Shown here in pieces: positions 8,298 to 17,654 of a DNA stretch of 64,000 bases (position 1 is its first letter; every line of letters starts with the position of its first letter). This stretch comes from CAXXOK01 sp963666755 (GTDB lineage: Bacteria > Bacillota > Clostridia > Christensenellales > Aristaeellaceae), in contig CAXXGW010000009.1 of NCBI GenBank assembly GCA_963666755.2, forward strand, positions 2,540,480 through 2,604,479. Reading direction: 5' to 3'. The notes beneath the pieces are model-generated. The model searched no databases, was not told the origin of the DNA, and saw nothing but the letters and a program-made list of their open reading frames with translations. The position numbers and the translations under genes are program-made.

Positions 8298-8608
8298 GGA
8301 AACACCTCCTGTTGTTGAGTTTACACGGGTTTGCCTCCGCTGAAACGCCCGGGAGAATTTTTCGGGAGAGTTTACAACTTCTCCAAAATTGCAACTAAAA
8401 TAGTCGAAAATTCATTTTGAATTTTTACCATAACGTCAATATTATCCCTTTACTGTTGAAAATGATTGTGTTATAATGCACCTCAGTTCGTTTGGAGCAG
8501 AGGCACCCTCAGGCGCCGCACCCGACGTTCTGCAAGATGCAATGGCGCATCCGCCATTTGCACGTGACTACGGTGCCCAATGGCGCACCATTGCAGGAGG
8601 AGACCGTC
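8298..8608. other. Divergent promoter region and structured leader of the aminotransferase
   Basis: An AT-rich stretch separates the TlpA-like gene from the aminotransferase. A clear rightward promoter lies at 8449-8477 (TTTACT, 17 bp, TATAAT). The ~125-base leader contains two hairpins that share the sequence CAATGGCGCA: one at about 8539-8561 and one at 8578-8593 (CAATGG-CGCA-CCATTG) immediately before the GGAGGAG ribosome site. The leftward promoter is not clear. Confidence 0.7.
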
Positions 8609-9808
8609 ATGCCGCTGGGAATTTCAGACCGCGCCCGCAACATCGCTCCGTCCGCCACGCTGGCGATGGATACGAAAACCAAGGCCATGCAGGCCGCAGG
8701 GGAAAACGTAATCGGCTTTGCCGCGGGCGAGCCGGATTTTGATACCCCCACCCCCATCCGGGACGCCATGAAAGAGGCGCTGGATCGCGGCATGACGCGC
8801 TATACCCCTGTGGCCGGCACGCTGGAACTGCGCCGGGCGATTGTGGAAAAGTTCAAACACGATAACGACCTTGTGTATGACGTCAAGCAGATTATCGTCT
8901 CCAACGGCGCCAAGCACTCGCTTTATAACGCCTGTTTCGCGCTGCTCAACGAAGGCGACGAGGTGCTGATCCCGACGCCCTGCTGGGTCAGCTACCCGGA
9001 GATGGTGCGCATGGTCGGCGGCGTGCCCGTTTTTGTCCCCACGGGGGAGAAAGAGGGCTTCATCCCCACAGCGGCCGCCATTGCCGCAGCCATCACGCCC
9101 CGCACCAAGGCGTTTATCCTGACCAGCCCCAGCAACCCCAACGGCTGTGTGTGGCCCCGGGAAGCGCTGCAGGCGCTGGCGACACTGGCGGTGGAGCGCA
9201 ATTTCTACATCATTGCCGACGAAATATACGAACAGCTGATCTACGGCGGCAAGAAGCATGTAAGCATCGCCTCGCTGGGCGAAGCCATCAAGGCCCGCAC
9301 CATCGTGATTAACGGCGTCAGCAAAACCTACGCGATGACGGGTTTCCGCATCGGCTACGCGGCAGGCCCAGCCGAGGTGATCGAGGCCATGGTCAACGCC
9401 CAGAGTCAGGCCACCTCCGCCCCCAACTCGCCCGCGCAGGCCGCCGCCCTCAAGGCGCTGACCATGCCGCAGGATTGCGTGGCCGACATGCGCCGCGCCT
9501 TTGAACAGCGCCGCGATGTGCTGGTGAAAGGCATCAACACCATTCCGGGGCTGGCCTGCCTGAAGCCGGACGGCGCGTTTTATGTCATGATGAACATCTC
9601 CGGCCTGCTGGGTAAAAGCTTTAACGGGCAACCTCTGGATAACAGTGCCGCCTTTGCCGAGGCGCTGCTCGCCAACGCCCGCGTTTCGGTGGTGCCGGGC
9701 CACGCCTTTATGGCGGAAGGCTTTTGCCGCCTGAGCTACGCTACCTCCATGGAAAAGATACAGGAAGGGCTGCACCGCCTGGAAACGTTCGTGCAGGCGC
9801 TGACCTGA
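8609..9808 (+). CDS. Aspartate-type pyridoxal-phosphate aminotransferase (class I)
   Basis: A 399-residue fold-type I aminotransferase, cytoplasmic. Seen: GFAAGEPDFDTP near the N terminus, substrate/PLP segment SPSNPNG, PLP-contacting DEIYEQL, Schiff-base lysine in GVSKTYAMTGFRIGY, and the carboxylate-binding arginine in FCRLSYA. It best fits the Iγ aspartate aminotransferase branch (aspartate + 2-oxoglutarate to oxaloacetate + glutamate), but related prephenate or alanine activities cannot be excluded. I chose the ATG at 8609 because CAGGAGGAG stands just upstream; the frame extends 39 codons further upstream without a ribosome site. Followed at 325 bp by a citrate-synthase-type gene using oxaloacetate. 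Confidence 0.92.
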   Translation: MPLGISDRARNIAPSATLAMDTKTKAMQAAGENVIGFAAGEPDFDTPTPIRDAMKEALDRGMTRYTPVAGTLELRRAIVEKFKHDNDLVYDVKQIIVSNGAKHSLYNACFALLNEGDEVLIPTPCWVSYPEMVRMVGGVPVFVPTGEKEGFIPTAAAIAAAITPRTKAFILTSPSNPNGCVWPREALQALATLAVERNFYIIADEIYEQLIYGGKKHVSIASLGEAIKARTIVINGVSKTYAMTGFRIGYAAGPAEVIEAMVNAQSQATSAPNSPAQAAALKALTMPQDCVADMRRAFEQRRDVLVKGINTIPGLACLKPDGAFYVMMNISGLLGKSFNGQPLDNSAAFAEALLANARVSVVPGHAFMAEGFCRLSYATSMEKIQEGLHRLETFVQALT

Positions 9809-10132
9809 GGCGGCATGTGCCGTCTGCGGAAAACCCCGGCCGAATCTCCACAGCCCCCACGCGGGGAAACCCGCGCGGCGCGGCGTGTGTGGCGAAAGGC
9901 CGCTGTTTTTCCACAAGGAAAGGAAAACTGCGCGTCGAATGTTCCATAGGCACGTCACACACAATCAACGCGTTTCACACATGTTTTCCACAAAAAAGCC
10001 CATTTTTGAACACGTTATCCACATCCCGAACGGTTGATGGGCTTCCATATAGCCCGCCGGACAGGGTAGCGGTGCAAGAAACGGTACAACCGCCGCACGC
10101 CGCGGCCGCACACAGGGGGAGGAGAGAATGCC
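9809..10132 (+). other. Intergenic region with three same-strand DnaA-box-like sites
   Basis: Three sequences matching TTWTNCACA occur on the + strand: TTTTCCACA at 9907-9915, TTTTCCACA at 9984-9992 and TTATCCACA at 10015-10023 (a perfect consensus box). The surrounding DNA is relatively AT-rich for this contig. There is no dnaA, dnaN or partition gene nearby, so I do not call an origin. The ribosome site GGGGGAGGAGAG for the next gene closes the region. Confidence 0.6.
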
Positions 10133-11527
10133 GTGCTGACTTTTAGCAAACGCAGCAACCAGCTCATGCAATCCAAGTACCAGTACGAGTTGCAGGATGT
10201 GGAGGAACCGAACCTCTACCGGGAAATCTACGATTACCAGTCCATCCCGAAAATCGCGTTCAACAACCGTCTGGTGCCCATCAACATGCCGGACGAAATC
10301 TGGATGACCGACACGACTTTCCGCGACGGCCAGCAGAGTGTCAGCCCCTTTACGCCCCGGCAAATTGAGCAGCTGTTCAAGTACATGTCCCGGCTGGGCG
10401 GCCCCAAGGGGCTGGTGCGGCAGAGCGAGTTTTTCCTCTATACCGATAAGGATCGGGAGGCGCTGGAGCGCTGCCAGTCGCTGGGGTACCAGTTCCCGGA
10501 AATCACCACCTGGATACGCGCCAACCCCTCCGATTTTAAGCTGGTTAAGGCGGCGGGCGTCAAGGAGACGGGCATCCTCGTATCGTGCAGCGATTACCAT
10601 ATCTTCAAAAAAATGCACCTGACCCGCGCGCAGGCGATGGACAAGTACCTCCGTATTGTCGAAGCCGCGCTGGCGGAAGGTATCCTGCCCCGCTGCCACT
10701 TTGAGGATATCACGCGCGCCGATTTTTACGGCTTTGTGCTGCCCTTTGCCGAGCAGCTGATGCGGCTGAGCCGCGAAAGCGGCATGCCCATCAAGGTGCG
10801 CGCCTGCGACACCATGGGTTACGGCGTCAGCTACCCCGGCGCGGCGCTGCCCCGCAGCGTGCCCGGCATCATCTACGGCCTGAATCACTATGCGCAAATC
10901 CCCAGCGAGCAGCTGGAATGGCACGGCCACAACGATTTTTACAAGGTCGTGAACAACGCGGGCACCGCATGGCTGTATGGCTGCAGCAGCATTAACTGCT
11001 CCCTGCTGGGCATTGGCGAACGCACGGGCAACTGCCCGCTGGAGGCCATGGCCATCGAGTATCAGGCGCTGCGCGGCACCGACGACGGCATGGATTTGAC
11101 CGTGGTGACCGAAATTGCCGAGTTTATGGAGCGTGAAATCGGCATCGAGATCAGCCCCCGCCAGCCGTTTGTGGGGCGGCACTTCAACGTGACGCGCGCG
11201 GGCATTCATGCCGATGGGATGCTCAAGGATGAGGAAATCTACAACATTTTCGACACTACCAAAATCCTCAACCGCCCGGCGACCGTCGCCGTGGACAGCC
11301 ACAGCGGCCTGGCGGGCGTGGCGCATTGGATGAACGCCTTCTTCCGCCTGAAGGGCGACAATGTGGTGGATAAGCAGGACCCGATGGTGCTGGCCGTCAA
11401 GCAGATGGTGGACGAGCTTTACACCGAGGGCCGCAACACCGTGATGGGCGATGAGGAGTTGGAAGTCTTTGTACGCAACGCGGACATGGACCGTTACCAG
11501 CATTTCCTGATCCACAAGAACCGCTGA
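10133..11527 (+). CDS. Re-citrate synthase-like / isopropylmalate-homocitrate synthase family enzyme
   Basis: A 464-residue HMGL-like TIM-barrel condensing enzyme. Seen: TDTTFRDGQQS (metal and catalytic Arg-Asp), GPKGLVRQSEFFLY, CHFEDITRAD, ACDTMGYGVSYPG, metal ligands HGHNDFYK, and GIGERTGNCPLE. This sequence pattern fits the clostridial Re-citrate synthase described for Clostridium kluyveri (acetyl-CoA + oxaloacetate to citrate) better than leucine-pathway isopropylmalate synthase, whose regulatory C-terminal domain is missing. The start is GTG at 10133 with a strong GGAGGAGAG upstream. Coming after an aspartate-type aminotransferase, it suggests carbon flow from oxaloacetate toward glutamate. 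Homocitrate synthase activity is the main alternative. Confidence 0.82.
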   Translation: MLTFSKRSNQLMQSKYQYELQDVEEPNLYREIYDYQSIPKIAFNNRLVPINMPDEIWMTDTTFRDGQQSVSPFTPRQIEQLFKYMSRLGGPKGLVRQSEFFLYTDKDREALERCQSLGYQFPEITTWIRANPSDFKLVKAAGVKETGILVSCSDYHIFKKMHLTRAQAMDKYLRIVEAALAEGILPRCHFEDITRADFYGFVLPFAEQLMRLSRESGMPIKVRACDTMGYGVSYPGAALPRSVPGIIYGLNHYAQIPSEQLEWHGHNDFYKVVNNAGTAWLYGCSSINCSLLGIGERTGNCPLEAMAIEYQALRGTDDGMDLTVVTEIAEFMEREIGIEISPRQPFVGRHFNVTRAGIHADGMLKDEEIYNIFDTTKILNRPATVAVDSHSGLAGVAHWMNAFFRLKGDNVVDKQDPMVLAVKQMVDELYTEGRNTVMGDEELEVFVRNADMDRYQHFLIHKNR

Positions 11528-11585
11528 CGGGTACCCGCGCAGGCTGCTGCCGCCGCAGAGCCTGCCCGTAAACCCCGCCGCTCAC

Positions 11586-11613
11586 GCCGCCCGAATGGCT
11601 CGGGCGGCATTTT
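11586..11613 (+). terminator. Rho-independent terminator after the citrate-synthase-like gene
   Basis: Stem GCCGCCCGA / CTCGGGCGGC with an ATGG loop, followed by ATTTTG. It lies 58 bases after the stop codon and before the repeat array. Confidence 0.8.
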
Positions 11614-11696
11614 GCTGCCATTCTCCCTTCGAGCCATTGGGTAAACGCGGAGGCGCGGGAAATGCCGCTCCGGCCTTTGTACACTTACGATCGATC

Positions 11697-12370
11697 CTGA
11701 GCCGGAGCAAATGCCCCGGCTCCCCAGCGTGTCAAGGAACCCCGGCAAGATGCCGCCGTCGCTCGCCTCATAGCCCTGCGGGCTGTTCGCTCGCTTGCGC
11801 TATAGGTTGCGACATAAGCCTTTGGGGTTCCACCCCAAGCCCCGCCAAGGGTTTCACCCTTGGAACCTGACAAGGGATTTCATCCCTTGACCCATCTTTT
11901 TTCGACAGTCTGAGGAGCCGGAGCATATGCCCCGGCTTCCCGGCGTGTCAAGGAACCCCGGCAAGATGCCGCAGCCGCTCGCCTCATAGCTCTGCAGGCT
12001 GTTCGCTCGTTTGCGCTATAGGTTTCGACATAAGGCTTTGGGGTCCCACCCCAAACCCCGCCAAGGGTTTCACCCTTGGAACCTGACAAGGGATTTCATC
12101 CCTTGACCCATCTTTTTTCGACAGTCTGAGGAGCCGGGGCAAATGCCCCGGCTCCCCGGCGTTTCAAGGAACCCCGGCAAGATGCCGCCGCCGCTCGCCT
12201 CATAGCCCTGCGGGCTGTTCGCTCGCTTGCACTATAGGTTGCGACATAAGCCTTTGGGGTTCCACCCTAAGCCCCCCAAGGGTTTCACCCTTGGAACCTG
12301 ACAAGGGATTTCATCCCTTGACCCATTTTTTCGACAGTCTGAGGAGCCGGGGCATATGCCCCGGCTCCCT
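11697..12370 (+). repeat. Three tandem 213-216-bp multi-hairpin units plus a partial fourth (3' repeat family, locus 2)
   Basis: Units begin at 11697, 11910 and 12126, and a truncated copy begins at 12339. Each unit carries in order a GGGGC/GCCCC stem, an AGCCC-TGC-GGGCT stem inside a GCTCGC-flanked segment, TTTGGGGT-TCC-ACCCCAA, CCAAGGGT-TTC-ACCCTTGG and CAAGGGAT-TTC-ATCCCTTG, then a T run (CATCTTTTTT). Copies are near-identical, with substitutions concentrated outside or balanced within the stems. The array fills the space between the citrate-synthase-like gene and the convergent 5'-nucleotidase. Open frames on the opposite strand (62-72 codons) repeat with the unit and are not accepted as genes. 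The remaining 12371-12514 holds nothing I recognise. Confidence 0.92.
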
Positions 12371-12514
12371 TTGCGGTTTGCGGTTTTTGAATGGGCTGGC
12401 TTTTGCCGCACAGCGGTTCAGCTTCTGCGGCACAGCCTCGAACCCAAGGCGGAAAACGGCACGCCTGCCGCTCGCGGTTCGACCCGCAAGTGTTACAGAC
12501 GAGTCCTGAGCCGG

Positions 12515-14176
12515 TTATTGCGCGGGCAGGATTTCAATGCGGCCCTGCGGCTGGTCGTACGGCTTGGTGATCACCCCGCCCAGCACGGTAGTGGTGTAAT
12601 CCACCAGTGCATCCTCCAACGCTACATAGGTGTTGTAGCCGGTCTGCTGGTTGGCATACTTGAGCACATAGCCCTGATCGCCGCCGGCGGCGGAGAAATC
12701 ATTGGTTACGCAAACATACATCGCTTCGGGGTCAAAATCCTTGCCGCCGATGCTGCGAATGGTCACGCGGCTGCCGGGTTTCGCCGGGGCAAAGTAGGTG
12801 GAGTTGGGGTAAGCTTCGCCGTTTTCATAGGGCACGGAGGTATCGATGGTGTATTCCAGCCCTGACACCTGCAGGAAACCGCCCAGCGGGTCCGGCGTGC
12901 AGAAGCTGGACGCCTCCAGCAGCTCCAGCAGCTCGCTGCCCTTGAGGGTCATAATCTGCAGGGTGTTGCCGAAGGGGAACACGGTTTTCATGCTGAGCAT
13001 CGTCACATCGCCGGGCTGGATGCTGGCGCGGATGCCGCCGCCGTTGTTAAACGCCACGACCACCGGCTGGTTGTATACCTGATTGGCTTTCCAGAGCATG
13101 GCGTCGGTGCAGAAATCGCCCAGATTGGTTTCCTGCGTACGCACGCCGGGGGCTTTGTTGCCGTCCAGCAGGACGTCTGTTTTGGCAAACGAGGTGGAAA
13201 GCTCCGCCTCGATTTTCGCGTAAGCGGCCTGCAGCAGGGCGCTCACATCCGCATCGCCGTAGGCGGCGCTTACCTCGGTGGGCTGGGCGGCGTACAGCGA
13301 GCCGCGCAGAGCTTTGCCGTCGTAGACAACCTCGCCGATGTTGTGGGTGTAGCTTCCGGAGCTGACCAGCAGCGTCGTGGGCACGTTTTCGGCGCCCTCG
13401 TCGTGCTTCTGCTCCACCTTCTGGTTCAGCATCACGTGGCTGTGCCCGTCGATGAACAGGTCAATGCCCGTGGTATTGGCAATCACATCCAGCGAACGGT
13501 TGCCGGTGCTTTCTTCATCCACGCCCAGGTGCCCGAGCGCCACCACCAGATCGCACCCCGCGGCCCGCAGCTCGTCGGCATACTTCTGGGCGCAGGCGTA
13601 CAGGTCTTCATTCATCAGGAAGGAGACGTTCTGCATCAGCGATGGGTTGGCTTTGGTCAGGGTTTCGGGGGTATCCAGCCCCAGCACGCCCACCTTGTAG
13701 CTGCCGGTTTCAAAGATTTTGTAAGGCTCAAAGTACAGGGTCTTGTCCGCCGTGCGCAGCATGTTGGCGCACAGGATGGGGAAACTGGCCGTGCCCGCAT
13801 TTTGCAGCATCTGGTCTACGCCCCAGTCGAACTCATGGTTGCCGGGGCACATGGCATCGTACCCCACGGCGTTCATGAAAGTGAAGGCGCTGGCGCCCTT
13901 GTCCAGATTCACCAGCGGTTGCCCCTGCGACGCGTCGCCCGCGTCCAGCAGCAACACCTCGGCCCCAAGTGCGGCCGTGTCTTCCTTATATTGCTTCACC
14001 TGCGCATAGCCCGCCGAAGGGCCGGACAGGTTGGTAATCGCGTAGCCGTGCACGTCGTTGGTGTAGACAATCACCAGTTTGCCGGTCAGGTCCACCGGTT
14101 GCGTGGCCAGCGCAGCGGGGGTGCAGCCGAGGGCCAGCAACGCGAGAACCAACAGGATTGAGAGCCGTTTCTTCAT
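12515..14176 (-). CDS. Exported 5'-nucleotidase / UshA-family metallophosphatase
   Basis: A 553-residue protein with a signal peptide (hydrophobic residues ~5-24, ending in ALA). The N-terminal calcineurin-like domain shows TNDVHGY, LLDAGDASQG, GNHEFDWG, GHLG and DGHSHV; the C-terminal 5'-nucleotidase domain shows NLGDFCTDAM, NNGGGIRASI and the stacking region FPFGNTL. It hydrolyses extracellular nucleotides or related phosphoesters to supply nucleosides and phosphate. A cysteine in LALGCTPA could make it a lipoprotein, but a signal-peptidase I site is as likely. The ATG at 14174-14176 has AAGGAGG upstream; the frame runs 33 codons further without support. No cell-wall anchor motif is seen at the C terminus. 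Confidence 0.92.
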   Translation of the reverse strand: MKKRLSILLVLALLALGCTPAALATQPVDLTGKLVIVYTNDVHGYAITNLSGPSAGYAQVKQYKEDTAALGAEVLLLDAGDASQGQPLVNLDKGASAFTFMNAVGYDAMCPGNHEFDWGVDQMLQNAGTASFPILCANMLRTADKTLYFEPYKIFETGSYKVGVLGLDTPETLTKANPSLMQNVSFLMNEDLYACAQKYADELRAAGCDLVVALGHLGVDEESTGNRSLDVIANTTGIDLFIDGHSHVMLNQKVEQKHDEGAENVPTTLLVSSGSYTHNIGEVVYDGKALRGSLYAAQPTEVSAAYGDADVSALLQAAYAKIEAELSTSFAKTDVLLDGNKAPGVRTQETNLGDFCTDAMLWKANQVYNQPVVVAFNNGGGIRASIQPGDVTMLSMKTVFPFGNTLQIMTLKGSELLELLEASSFCTPDPLGGFLQVSGLEYTIDTSVPYENGEAYPNSTYFAPAKPGSRVTIRSIGGKDFDPEAMYVCVTNDFSAAGGDQGYVLKYANQQTGYNTYVALEDALVDYTTTVLGGVITKPYDQPQGRIEILPAQ

Positions 14177-14789
14177 GGGGACGCCTCCTTTATGCAGTTG
14201 TATTGATCGCCGGAGAAGGGGGTGCGGAATGCGGCGGCCTGCGGCACGCTGCAAACAGGAACCATCGATTGTCAAAGGTTGATCTTTTCTCCCTGATTAT
14301 AACAGAAAGAACAGCGTGCCGTCAAACCCGGAAACAGTCACAGGTGAGGCCCCGCAGCCGGCGGGGGGAGGATTGCTGCGCCTTGCTTCCGGCTATGCTG
14401 CGGGGCGATCCATCCGCCTGAAACGCCGGAAATCAGATATAAAAAATAAGATTCGTCAGAAAAACAGGCCGTGTTTCCGACCATCCGCGCATGTTGCGCT
14501 AAATACCGAATCGATGCTTCCGCTCCATTCTTGCCCCCGGATCAACCCTATCGCCTGTTTGGGCGAAGCCCACACCCCCACCCCGGCGTACTTCCGCCAC
14601 CGATGCGTAACTGCCATGCCCCGCAAAAGGCGGGATGGCAACCCACGTTTCTCCCCATGATATAAACAGCCGGGGGTGGGGAACTTCCCCGCCTCCGGCT
14701 GTTTACTCCAAAGCCGCTCTGTTTGCAAACCGGATGCCCCGGCCCGCGAGGCGTTCCACCGTTCCGGGCACGGGCCAAAACGGCTTCGG
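14177..14789. other. Intergenic region: nucleotidase promoter side and permease terminator
   Basis: Holds the promoter of the 5'-nucleotidase (14296-14325) with a ~115-base leader. At 14664-14704 there is a long hairpin (outer stem AAACAGCCGG / CCGGCTGTTT, inner GGGG/CCCC) that probably terminates the leftward BceB-type operon. Open frames of 60-130 codons here lack coding character, and I see no gene between. Confidence 0.7.
14296..14325 (-). promoter_or_regulatory. Promoter of the 5'-nucleotidase gene
   Basis: On the minus strand TTGACG (14320-14325) and a perfect TATAAT (14296-14301) are 18 bp apart. They lie about 120 bases before the start codon. Confidence 0.75.
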
Positions 14790-16775
14790 CTAAAACTTGA
14801 CCATCCGGTAATACGTCTTGGCGGTCTTGCCGTAGAACAGCCAGTAGAGGGCCGCAACCCCGACCGCCGCCAGGAAGGTGTTCAGCGCGATGTAGGGCAC
14901 ATCCGTTAGGCCAAAGAGGAACAGCATCAGCGTCATCATATGCAGCGAACCGGCCACGTGGCAGACCGCCACCAGCAGCGGCAGGAAGAACACCAGCAGG
15001 ATTTGCCTGCGCACCGTGGCGCGAACCTCCAGGTTGCTCATGCCCACCTGTTGCAGGATCACAAACCGGTCGTGATCCTGATACCCTTCGCTGATCTGCT
15101 TAAAGTAGATAATCAGCGCCGTGCCCAGCAGGAACACAAACCCGAGGAACACACCCACAAACAGGAAGCCGCCGTACATGGCGTACCATTCTTCCCGCAG
15201 TTCCACCTTGACACGCAGGGTACGCGTGCCCTGCGCCGCATTGCCGGCGTTGGGCTGGCTGTAGTAGGCGTCCAGCTGCGCCTGCGTGCCCTGCACGTTC
15301 CATTGCACGGTGTACACGGGCGTGCGATCGTCGGCTTTCAGGTTCGTGGCGTCCATCACCGCCTGCAGGGCCGCCTCATCCGGCACAACCAGCAAGGTGG
15401 AATGGAAAGCTGTGCCCTGACTCCGGCAGGGCACAACCGCCAGTGGCGGCAGCTTTTGCAGGGTATACACCGTATCGCCCAGCGCGAGCGCACCGGGGAA
15501 ATCGTCGGCGTTGGTCGAATACGCGATCTCATTGGCGGCAAGCGCGGGCGCCGCGCCTTCCAGCAGGGCAAACTGATCGGGCGTCAGCAGCAGGATGCTG
15601 TGCAGCTTGCTGTAATCGTTCAGGTTGCGCATTTCCAGCGTATCGATATCGACCAGCTGCCCGTCGGACACCCCCGCGGAAAGCTCCACGGCCTGAAAGG
15701 CATGTTCGTCCACAATCTGCACACCGGTTTCCTTGGCCAGCGCGCAGTTGCGTTCCAGCACCGCCGCCTGATCCGCCGGGGTGGTCAGGGAGATTTGCAT
15801 ATCGCTGGGGTAGTATTCGGTCAGCGTTTTTTCCGAACCGTTGTACAGGGCGATCGTGGTGCCCAGCGTAATCATCGCCATGGTGCAGAGAATGGCGATG
15901 CTCGCCAGCCCCGCCGCGTTCTGCTTCATGCGGTACAGCATGCCGGAAATGGTGACGAAATGCCGCGGCGTATAGTAGTAACGGCGGTTACGGCGCAGCG
16001 TGCGCAGGAGCGCGATGCTGCCCGACAGGAACAGCAGGTAAGTGCCTAAAATCACCAGCACCACCGCAACGAAGAACAGCGCGATGGCCGCCATCGGGTT
16101 GCTGACAATCTGCGCAATCCAGTACCCCGCGCCGGTAAACAGCAGGCCCAGCACTGCCAGAATCCAGCGGGCGCGGGGCTCCTTTTCGCCCACCTGCCCA
16201 CCGCGCAGCAGCTCCACCGGGCTGACCGCGCGCACCTGAAACCCGTTATAGAGCATCAGCAGCAGGAACAGCAGCGCGAACAGCCCCAGCGTGACCCACA
16301 CCGCGGCCCAGTTGACCGTGCCTACCAGCGGCGCCTCAATGCGCAGCGTCAGGCGGATCAGCAGGAACAACAGCCGCGTCAGCAGCACGCCCAGCCCCAG
16401 CCCGGCTACCATGGACACAAACCAGGTGAGCGTCAGCTCATGGCGCAGCACGCGCGCAATGTGGCGCTTTTCCATCCCCAGAATGCTGTACAGGCCCATT
16501 TCCTTTTTTCGCCGCTTAATCAGGAAGCTGTTGGCGTAAAACAGGAACAGCACCGTAAACAGCGCGATTACCACAATGCCGAAGTAGAGCACCACCACGA
16601 ACTGCGCGCCCCCGTGCACCTGGCTCAGCCCCGGGTTGAAGGCGATCATCAGAAAGCTGTACACGGTAAACGTAAGCATGGTCGCCGCCAGCAGGAAAGG
16701 CAAATAGGTTTGCTTATTCTTGCGCAGGTTATTCAGCGCCAGGCGCAGGTACAAAAACTTAGTCACCCGCCACAC
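14790..16775 (-). CDS. BceB-type ABC transporter permease
   Basis: A 661-residue FtsX-family permease with about ten membrane segments: one at the N terminus, three around residues 50-130, further pairs to residue ~290, and the last three at the C terminus. A large extracytoplasmic domain (~residues 310-530) separates the second and third sets, the hallmark of BceB-type transporters that detect and relieve peptide-antibiotic attack on lipid II-cycle intermediates. Its start overlaps the upstream ATPase gene by 17 bases. Last gene of the four-gene unit; a hairpin terminator follows. The specific antimicrobial cannot be told from sequence. Confidence 0.9.
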   Translation of the reverse strand: MWRVTKFLYLRLALNNLRKNKQTYLPFLLAATMLTFTVYSFLMIAFNPGLSQVHGGAQFVVVLYFGIVVIALFTVLFLFYANSFLIKRRKKEMGLYSILGMEKRHIARVLRHELTLTWFVSMVAGLGLGVLLTRLLFLLIRLTLRIEAPLVGTVNWAAVWVTLGLFALLFLLLMLYNGFQVRAVSPVELLRGGQVGEKEPRARWILAVLGLLFTGAGYWIAQIVSNPMAAIALFFVAVVLVILGTYLLFLSGSIALLRTLRRNRRYYYTPRHFVTISGMLYRMKQNAAGLASIAILCTMAMITLGTTIALYNGSEKTLTEYYPSDMQISLTTPADQAAVLERNCALAKETGVQIVDEHAFQAVELSAGVSDGQLVDIDTLEMRNLNDYSKLHSILLLTPDQFALLEGAAPALAANEIAYSTNADDFPGALALGDTVYTLQKLPPLAVVPCRSQGTAFHSTLLVVPDEAALQAVMDATNLKADDRTPVYTVQWNVQGTQAQLDAYYSQPNAGNAAQGTRTLRVKVELREEWYAMYGGFLFVGVFLGFVFLLGTALIIYFKQISEGYQDHDRFVILQQVGMSNLEVRATVRRQILLVFFLPLLVAVCHVAGSLHMMTLMLFLFGLTDVPYIALNTFLAAVGVAALYWLFYGKTAKTYYRMVKF

Positions 16776-17526
16776 CCCCGTCGGTCAGCGCCGTCAGCGT
16801 GGCAATAATCTTCTGGAAAAAGGCCTCGCGTGTCTGCCCACCGCTGTAAAGCTGGTTGTAGACCTCGCCGTCCTTGATAAACAGTACACGGGAGGCGTAG
16901 CTGGCCGCCTGCGCGCTGTGGGTAACCATCACCAGCGTCTGCCCCCGGGCATGCACACCCTCAAACTGGCGCATCAGGCGGGCACTGGCTTTGCTGTCCA
17001 GCGCGCCGGTCGGCTCGTCGGCCAGCAGCAGGCGCGGGTTGGTAATCAGTGCGCGGGCCACCGCGGTGCGCTGCTTCTGCCCGCCGGACAACTCATAGGG
17101 GAATTTCGACTCCAGCCCCTGCAGACCCAGCTCCGTCACCAACGGCGGCAGGCGGCTGTCCATGTCCGCAAGGGGCGCGTTTTGCAGCACCAGCGGCAGC
17201 AGGATGTTATCCCGCACGGAAAAGGTGTCCAGCAGGTTAAAATCCTGAAAAACGAAACCCAGATTGTCGCGGCGGAAGGCCGCGCGCTCGCTCTCCCGCA
17301 CTTCGGCAAAGGAGCGGCCCTCCAGCAGCACCTGCCCGGCGGTGGGCTTGTCCAGCGCGGCCAGAATGTTCAGCAACGTCGTCTTACCGCTGCCGCTTTC
17401 GCCCATGATGGCGATAAACTCGCCCGCCTCCACGGTAAAATTCACGTCGCGCAGCGCCTGCACCTTCTGCGCGCCAAAGCGTGTGGTGTAGATCTTTTGC
17501 AGATTTTTTACTTCCAGCAATGCCAT
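16759..17526 (-). CDS. BceA-type ABC transporter ATP-binding protein
   Basis: A 255-residue MacB/BceA-class ATPase. Walker A GESGSGKTTLLN, Q-loop FVFQDFNLLD, signature LSGGQKQRTAVARAL, Walker B LLLADEPTGALD and switch MVTHS are all intact. Such ATPases pair with FtsX-type permeases for mechanotransmission rather than bulk export. The ATG at 17524-17526 (MALLEVKNLQ) follows GGAAGGGA at about 10 bases; 15 more codons upstream are open but lack family similarity. The permease gene overlaps its 3' end. Confidence 0.94.
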   Translation of the reverse strand: MALLEVKNLQKIYTTRFGAQKVQALRDVNFTVEAGEFIAIMGESGSGKTTLLNILAALDKPTAGQVLLEGRSFAEVRESERAAFRRDNLGFVFQDFNLLDTFSVRDNILLPLVLQNAPLADMDSRLPPLVTELGLQGLESKFPYELSGGQKQRTAVARALITNPRLLLADEPTGALDSKASARLMRQFEGVHARGQTLVMVTHSAQAASYASRVLFIKDGEVYNQLYSGGQTREAFFQKIIATLTALTDGGVAGD

Positions 17527-17654
17527 GGTTTGTTCATCCCTTCCGCGCCCCGTGGGACGCATCCACAGCATACCGCCATGGCACGGCGCGCGCCATAGCG
17601 CGGGCTTACGGGCGCCTTACATTTTTGCAAGGGTCGCCAACCCGGCCGGAGGGG

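Noticed and set aside
9907..10023. Replication origin at the DnaA-box cluster
   Set aside because: No dnaA, dnaN, rpmH or AT-rich unwinding element is nearby. Only three boxes are seen, so I keep it as a site cluster.
11685..12089. Two related leftward frames of 62 and 69 codons (and a third at 59328-59555) starting MSGSKGETLGG
   Set aside because: They are antisense to the hairpin repeats and recur only because the repeat recurs. No ribosome sites are present, and conservation follows the stems, not codon positions.
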